DNA from: Pontibacter sp. FD36
GTDB lineage: Bacteria; Bacteroidota; Bacteroidia; Cytophagales; Hymenobacteraceae
Assembly: GCF_015686655.1 (NCBI RefSeq)
Contig: NZ_JADPMP010000001.1
Location: 186,001 to 250,000, forward strand
Direction: 5' to 3'
Length of the DNA: 64,000 nt
Of this stretch, positions 60,416 through 64,000 are shown piece by piece. The stretch's first letter is position 1; every line of letters starts with the position of its first letter. The notes below the pieces were generated by a model. That model was given only the letters and a program-made list of their open reading frames with translations. It was not told the origin of the DNA and did not search any database. The position numbers and the translations under genes are program-made.

Positions 60416-61471
60416 GTGAAACTATCGAAAGAAATTAAAGTTGCCCTGCTAGGTATAGTGGCAATTCTGATACTGTATTTCGGGTATGACTTCCTGAAAG
60501 GATCCTCGATTTTCTCTAAATCTAACACCTACCATGTAGTGTATGACAATGTAGATGGCCTGACACCCTCTAATCCTGTTATTCTGAATGGCATACAAGT
60601 AGGGCAGGTTAAGGATATGACGCTGCTCACTGATCGTGGTAACATGGTACGCGTAGATATTGAGGTGCGGAAAGATCTCCAGATCGGAGACTCCACCATC
60701 GCCAGCCTCGGCAACTCTGACCTTTTGGGTAGCAAAGCCATCACATTGCACCTGCGCAACAGCACCCAGATGTTTGATGGCGGTGAAGAACTGATCGCTT
60801 TTAAAGAAACCAGCATCGCCGACATGATCTCTTCTAAGTCGGTGCCGGTGATCGACAAGGTAGATACCACCCTGGCCCGCGTTAACCGACTGCTTGACAG
60901 CGAAGCGAAGGGCAATATTCAACAGATCCTGGCCAACTCCAACAAGACCACGGAGATGATCAACGACATTCTACGCGAGAACCAGCGCAATATCAATCAG
61001 ATCACTGGCAACCTGAGTCAACTTACCTCAGCTCTGAAGCAGACACAAAAGAACATCGATCGGCTTGCTTTAAACATGACTGAGATCACAGATACGCTCA
61101 AGCAGGTGGAAATTAAGAAACTGGTGCGCGATGCCAACTCAGCTGTGAACGAGCTGGAAACAACTATCGCCAAACTCAATTCAAACCAAGGCTCTTTGGG
61201 CCGCCTGATGAACGACGAGGAGCTGTATCAGAACATGAACCGCTCCACAGAAGCGCTCAACCTGTTGCTGCGTGATATACAGGCATACCCGAAACGCTAT
61301 GTGCAGTTCTCGCTCATTGGCCGCAAAGACAGGTATAAGGTGGATGCCACGGGCCGTGTAATCACACTGGAGGAGGTAAAGGAGATGCAGGACGCCAACC
61401 CGGATGAGTTTCGTCGCCCTGCTCCAGACTCTGTAGAGGTAGTACCTGCTGACACCACAAAAAGGCAATAG
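60416..61471 (+). CDS. MlaD/MCE family protein
   Basis: A 351-residue MCE-domain protein, GTG start at 60416. One N-terminal membrane helix (VALLGIVAILILYFGYDFLKG) is followed by the MCE domain (about 38-115): VYDNVDGLTPSNPVILNGIQ, VGQVKDM, LLGSKAITLHL. A helical part (about 150-280) shows repeated Asn/Leu-rich coiled coil (NQITGNLSQLTSALKQTQKN). It is typical of phospholipid-transport MlaD homologues that bridge inner and outer membrane. The permease and ATPase partners (MlaE/MlaF) are not in the window. A polar C-terminal tail closes it. Confidence 0.92.
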   Translation: MKLSKEIKVALLGIVAILILYFGYDFLKGSSIFSKSNTYHVVYDNVDGLTPSNPVILNGIQVGQVKDMTLLTDRGNMVRVDIEVRKDLQIGDSTIASLGNSDLLGSKAITLHLRNSTQMFDGGEELIAFKETSIADMISSKSVPVIDKVDTTLARVNRLLDSEAKGNIQQILANSNKTTEMINDILRENQRNINQITGNLSQLTSALKQTQKNIDRLALNMTEITDTLKQVEIKKLVRDANSAVNELETTIAKLNSNQGSLGRLMNDEELYQNMNRSTEALNLLLRDIQAYPKRYVQFSLIGRKDRYKVDATGRVITLEEVKEMQDANPDEFRRPAPDSVEVVPADTTKRQ

Positions 61472-61489
61472 TGCATCTTATAAAAATTG

Positions 61490-61497
61490 TATATTTG
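61490..61497 (+). promoter_or_regulatory. -7 box between MCE gene and carboxylase
   Basis: TATATTTG at 61490-61497 matches TAnnTTTG. It lies 19 bases past the MCE stop and 65 bases before the carboxylase ATG. A -33 element was not found. Confidence 0.4.
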
Positions 61498-61499
61498 TG

Positions 61500-61526
61500 A
61501 AATCCGCCCCTAAAGCGGATTTTTCA
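61500..61526 (+). terminator. Hairpin between MCE and carboxylase genes
   Basis: AAATCCGC (61500-61507) with GCGGATTT (61515-61522) and a 7-base loop, then TTTC. It could end the amidase-MCE transcript, or lie in the leader of the carboxylase gene given the -7 box at 61490. Confidence 0.65.
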
Positions 61527-61561
61527 TTGTAAGTAGTCCCCTTATTTATAATAACCCCTTC

Positions 61562-63190
61562 ATGGATATCGAATTCAATAAGAACGAAGACTCTCTCAAA
61601 CAGCTGAGTTTCCAGCTGAAAAGCAAACTGAAGAAAGTACACCTGGGCGGCGGCGAGAAGCGCATCGCAAAAGAGCATGCCAAAGGTAAAATGACAGCCC
61701 GCGAACGCATCGACTACCTGCTCGACGAAGGAACGGAGTTCCTGGAAGTAGGAGCTTTTGCAGGCGAAGGTATGTACCAGGAAGTAGGCGGCTGCCCAAG
61801 CGGCGGCGTGGTGACAGGTATAGGTTACATCAAAGGCCGCCAGTGCGTGGTAGTAGCCAACGATGCGACCGTGAAAGCCGGTGCCTGGTTCCCGATCACA
61901 GCCAAGAAAAACCTGCGAGCACAGGAAATCTCTATTGAGAACAAACTGCCTATCGTATACCTGGTAGATAGCGCCGGTGTGTTCCTGCCGATGCAGGATG
62001 AAATCTTCCCGGACAAAGAGCACTTTGGACGCATGTTCCGAAACAATGCTGTGATGAGCTCGATGGGTATCGTGCAGATTGCTGCTATCATGGGAAGCTG
62101 CGTGGCCGGCGGTGCGTACCTGCCGATCATGAGCGACGAGGCCCTGATTGTAGAAGGAACTGGTTCCGTGTTCCTGGGCGGTTCTTACCTGGTAAAGTCA
62201 GCCATCGGCGAGACCATTGACAACGAAACACTGGGTGGGGCATCTACCCACTGCGAGATATCGGGCGTAACCGATTACAAGTGCAAAGACGATAAAGAGG
62301 CGCTGGATCATATCCGCACCATTTTCGACAAAATGGGCGACAACCCAAAAGCTGGTTTCAGCCGTGTAGAACCTGCTGCTCCGAAACTCGACGAGAAAGA
62401 GATTTACGGTATGCTGCCAGCCGACCGCACCAAGCCATACGACATGATGGACATCATCAACCGTTTGGTCGACAACTCTGAATTTGAGCCTTACAAAGAG
62501 CTGTATGGTCAGTCACTGATTTGCGGACTGGGCCGTATCGATGGTTGGGCAGTAGGCATTGTGGCTAACCAGCGCAAGATCGTGAAGAGCAAGAAAGGCG
62601 AAATGCAAATGGGGGGCGTGATTTACTCTGACTCGGCTGACAAGGCTGCCCGGTTTATCATGAACTGCAACCAAAAGAAAATTCCGCTGGTGTTCCTGCA
62701 TGACGTGTCAGGCTTTATGGTAGGCAGCAAGGCTGAGCACGGTGGCATCATTAAAGACGGGGCCAAAATGGTGAATGCCATGGCTAACTCGGTTGTGCCG
62801 AAGTTCACGATCATCTTGGGCAACAGTTACGGTGCTGGCAACTACGCCATGTGCGGCAAAGCCTACGACCCACGCCTGATCTACGCCTGGCCATCGGCGC
62901 AGCTGGCGGTGATGAGTGGTGCTGCAGCGGCCAACACCCTGTTGCAGATTCAGGTTTCTGCCCTGAAAGCAAAAGGAGAGGAGATTACGCCGGAGGCCGA
63001 GAAAGAGTTACTGGAGCGCATCACGGCCAAGTATAACGAGGAGTTGTCGCCATACTACGCCGCAGCCCGCCTGTGGATAGACGGCATCATCGACCCGCTG
63101 GAGACGCGCAAAGTTATCTCCATGGGTATAGAAGCCGCCAACCATGCGCCAATCGAGAAGCCTTATAACGTAGGTGTCATTCAAACGTGA
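61562..63190 (+). CDS. Acyl-CoA carboxylase carboxyltransferase (beta) subunit
   Basis: A 542-residue carboxyltransferase of the propionyl/methylcrotonyl-CoA carboxylase type: it moves CO2 from biotin to an acyl-CoA. The N-terminal half has GKMTARERIDYLLDEGTEFL, then VGGCPSGGVVTGIGYIKGRQ and VYLVDSAGVFLPMQ (oxyanion region). MGSCVAGGAYLPIMSDEALI is the family signature. The second half has IPLVFLHDVSGFMVGSKAEH and a second oxyanion region, NSYGAGNYAMCGKAYDPRL. The C-terminus ends in the dimer helices. Biotin carboxylase is not adjacent. Substrate (acetyl-, propionyl- or methylcrotonyl-CoA) is not settled by sequence alone. Confidence 0.93.
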   Translation: MDIEFNKNEDSLKQLSFQLKSKLKKVHLGGGEKRIAKEHAKGKMTARERIDYLLDEGTEFLEVGAFAGEGMYQEVGGCPSGGVVTGIGYIKGRQCVVVANDATVKAGAWFPITAKKNLRAQEISIENKLPIVYLVDSAGVFLPMQDEIFPDKEHFGRMFRNNAVMSSMGIVQIAAIMGSCVAGGAYLPIMSDEALIVEGTGSVFLGGSYLVKSAIGETIDNETLGGASTHCEISGVTDYKCKDDKEALDHIRTIFDKMGDNPKAGFSRVEPAAPKLDEKEIYGMLPADRTKPYDMMDIINRLVDNSEFEPYKELYGQSLICGLGRIDGWAVGIVANQRKIVKSKKGEMQMGGVIYSDSADKAARFIMNCNQKKIPLVFLHDVSGFMVGSKAEHGGIIKDGAKMVNAMANSVVPKFTIILGNSYGAGNYAMCGKAYDPRLIYAWPSAQLAVMSGAAAANTLLQIQVSALKAKGEEITPEAEKELLERITAKYNEELSPYYAAARLWIDGIIDPLETRKVISMGIEAANHAPIEKPYNVGVIQT

Positions 63191-63197
63191 TTTTGGT

Positions 63198-63353
63198 TAG
63201 TAATGAGTAATGACGAGTGAATAATGATTAATTAGAAATTAGTAATTGAACGTGGCGAATGGTTAATAAAGGATGAAGAATTCTTAATTATTAGGACATT
63301 ACATTCATCACCTCCTATTCACTCATCACTATTCATTACTCATTAATCATTAT
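63198..63353. repeat. AT-rich element with TAATGA-type inverted arms, left of the S23-like gene
   Basis: Left arm 63198-63245 (GTAATGAGTAATGACGAGTG, AATAATGATTAATTAG) and inverted right arm 63299-63353 (ATTACATTCATCAC, ATTCACTCATCACTATTC, ATTACTCATTAATCATT) flank about 55 bases. It lies between the carboxylase gene and the four-helix-bundle gene at 63416. Same family as 54956 and 55811. Confidence 0.7.
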
Positions 63354-63415
63354 TTCCGCATAGTTTGAACTTCTTTTAGGAATGCTGAATTTAAAGTGAA
63401 GTTTAAAACAGCAGA

Positions 63416-63775
63416 ATGGAAAAGAAAACAAACATCATTCAAAACAAAACATTCGATTTTGCAGTGCAGATCGTACTGCTGTGTAAGAAATTAAGTCGAG
63501 AAAATAAGGAGTACGTACTTACGAAACAGCTTTTGCGAAGTGGAACTTCTATTGGGGCAAATGTCGAAGAAGCAATAGGAGGTATCTCCACTGCCGACTT
63601 CTCAGCCAAGATGAGCATAGCTTACAAAGAAGCACAGGAAACGAGTTATTGGTTACGCTTACTATATGCTACGGAGTATTTGGATAAAGAAAGTTTCGAC
63701 TCGGTGCATCAGGCTTACGTAGAAATAAGTAAGATTCTATTTTCTATTCTAAGGTCTTCTGGAAGAATCAGATGA
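63416..63775 (+). CDS. Four-helix-bundle protein of the 23S rRNA intervening-sequence (S23/IVP, TIGR02436) type
   Basis: A 119-residue all-helical protein of the family first seen inside 23S rRNA insertions of Leptospira and Coxiella. The signature LLRSGTSIGANVEEA is present, with KTFDFAVQIVLLCKKLSREN before and YKEAQETSYWLRLLY after, followed by a fourth helix (SFDSVHQAYVEISKILFSIL). No rRNA is nearby, so this is a stand-alone copy; its cellular role is unknown. A related fold is the DGR accessory protein Avd, but no reverse transcriptase or template repeat is seen. It lies between TAATGA-type arms at 63198-63353 and 63790-63862, as if carried in an element. AT-rich compared with neighbours. 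Confidence 0.93.
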   Translation: MEKKTNIIQNKTFDFAVQIVLLCKKLSRENKEYVLTKQLLRSGTSIGANVEEAIGGISTADFSAKMSIAYKEAQETSYWLRLLYATEYLDKESFDSVHQAYVEISKILFSILRSSGRIR

Positions 63776-63789
63776 TTCCCTAAACAAAA

Positions 63790-63862
63790 AATTCATTACT
63801 AATTACTCACTATTCATTATTCATTCATCATTAATAATTACTCATTAATCATTACGCATTAT
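63790..63862. repeat. TAATGA-type arm right of the S23-like gene
   Basis: ATTCATTACTAATTACTCAC, TATTCATTATTCATTCATC and ATTACTCATTAATCATTACG form one long right arm, the complement style of the left arm at 63198-63245. It follows the gene stop (63775) by 14 bases and directly precedes the next start. Confidence 0.65.
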
Positions 63863-63863
63863 T

Positions 63864-64000
63864 TTGACAAAGAAGGAGATAAAGGCGCTGATCTCGCTGT
63901 TGGATGATATAGATTATGAGGTCGCGTCGCATGTAGAGCAGAAGATTGTGTCGCTGGGCGAAAGCATTATTCCCTTTCTGGAAGAGGAATGGGAGGAAAC
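63864..64000 (+). CDS. SirB1/transglutaminase-like protein, N-terminal part only
   Basis: The frame opens with TTG 63864 (no ATG in frame back to a stop at 63846) and runs off the window: 45 codons. The residues KKEIKALISLLDDIDYEV, QKIVSLGESIIPFLEEEW match the start of SirB1-N/transglutaminase-like proteins common in Bacteroidota, whose function is unclear. The start is uncertain because the leader is a repeat arm. Only the N-terminus is visible. Confidence 0.65.
   Translation, partial: MTKKEIKALISLLDDIDYEVASHVEQKIVSLGESIIPFLEEEWEE

Larger units (their letters stand above)
1..64000. repeat. Dispersed AGGTATAG-type short motif (whole window)
   Basis: The 7-mer AGGTATA, or its complement TATACCT, recurs throughout the window on both strands, often as AGGTATAG, AGGTATAC or CAGGTATAA. 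Examples are 344, 1640, 1684, 1762, 2200, 2276, 3279, 8625, 33148, 33440, 33471, 33497 and 50450. A count by eye in the first 12 kb gave about 18 copies of AGGTATA/TATACCT, against about 1.5 expected for a random 7-mer on two strands. Between 30.7 and 35.2 kb there are about 14. Copies lie in genes in several reading frames, in intergenic DNA, in hairpin loops and as inverted pairs. Function unknown; a HIP1-, uptake- or modification-type signal is an inference. Confidence 0.8.

Noticed and set aside
63416-63775. Diversity-generating retroelement accessory gene (Avd)
   Set aside because: The fold is related, but no reverse transcriptase, template repeat or variable repeat is present; the S23/IVP motif fits better.
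1-64000. CRISPR arrays, tRNA or rRNA genes
   Set aside because: No regular direct-repeat/spacer pattern and no cloverleaf or rRNA-like sequence was recognised in the gaps between genes; an automated tRNA/rRNA search would be decisive.

Overview
The window reads as chromosomal DNA of a Bacteroidota member, most likely Cytophagales/Hymenobacteraceae and Pontibacter-like. This is an inference from gene families and signals, not from a marker gene. The clues are: many start regions carry the Bacteroidota -7 element TAnnTTTG; ribosomal protein S16 has a long acidic tail; Rho carries a long Arg/Glu-rich disordered insertion; an OmpA protein has thrombospondin type-3 calcium repeats; and the LptD-like, MlaD/MCE and TraB/GumN proteins are of the types usual in this phylum. 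No rRNA, tRNA, CRISPR array, integrase or transposase was found. Nearly everything is housekeeping or cell-envelope DNA, and many of the gene ends have a strong stem-loop terminator.

Layout. 0-8 kb: a truncated VTT/DedA membrane protein, a cystathionine gamma-synthase/lyase, an OmpA lipoprotein, small conserved proteins, a DUF421 protein and thioredoxin. 8-18 kb: DNA polymerase III alpha (dnaE), a MscS channel, an MFS exporter and a LysM lytic transglycosylase. 18-26 kb: O-methyltransferase, M16 protease, GT9 glycosyltransferase, aminopeptidase P and the TSP3-OmpA protein, then a 600-base gene-free stretch filled with repeats. 26-38 kb: pyrR-pyrB, an EVE protein, two tandem small membrane paralogues, a PolX-like protein whose polymerase site looks dead, a second GT9 enzyme, a TraB/GumN protein and a beta-barrel plus kelch/TIG lipoprotein pair. 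38-50 kb: serS, rho, a UbiA-type prenyltransferase coupled to a membrane methyltransferase, a class A PBP, and queD-folE. 50-57 kb: a lipoprotein pyrophosphatase homologue lacking key aspartates, the rpsP-rimM-trmD-rplS operon, a fatty acid desaturase, an RluA pseudouridine synthase and panB. 57-64 kb: LptD, amidase, MCE protein, an acyl-CoA carboxylase beta subunit, a stand-alone S23-type four-helix-bundle gene framed by repeats, and the start of a SirB1-like protein.

The genes serve core functions: replication, translation (S16, RimM, TrmD, L19, SerRS), termination (Rho), pyrimidine, pterin/queuosine and pantothenate synthesis, and envelope assembly (LptD, PBP1, amidase, LysM transglycosylase, MCE, GT9).

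The least ordinary content is in short DNA signals. (1) The octamer AGGTATAG and close variants (core AGGTATA/TATACCT) occur in both orientations every few hundred bases, inside genes as well as between them, far above chance. It forces ATA isoleucine codons and occurs as inverted pairs just after stop codons. It behaves like a genome-wide signal such as HIP1 or a DNA-uptake sequence. (2) A family of AT-rich intergenic elements with arms of TAATGA-type repeats occurs at five or more sites. One instance frames the four-helix-bundle gene near 63.4 kb, and three arms of this and a related family supply the stop codon of the adjacent gene. These two are the best candidates for something undescribed.
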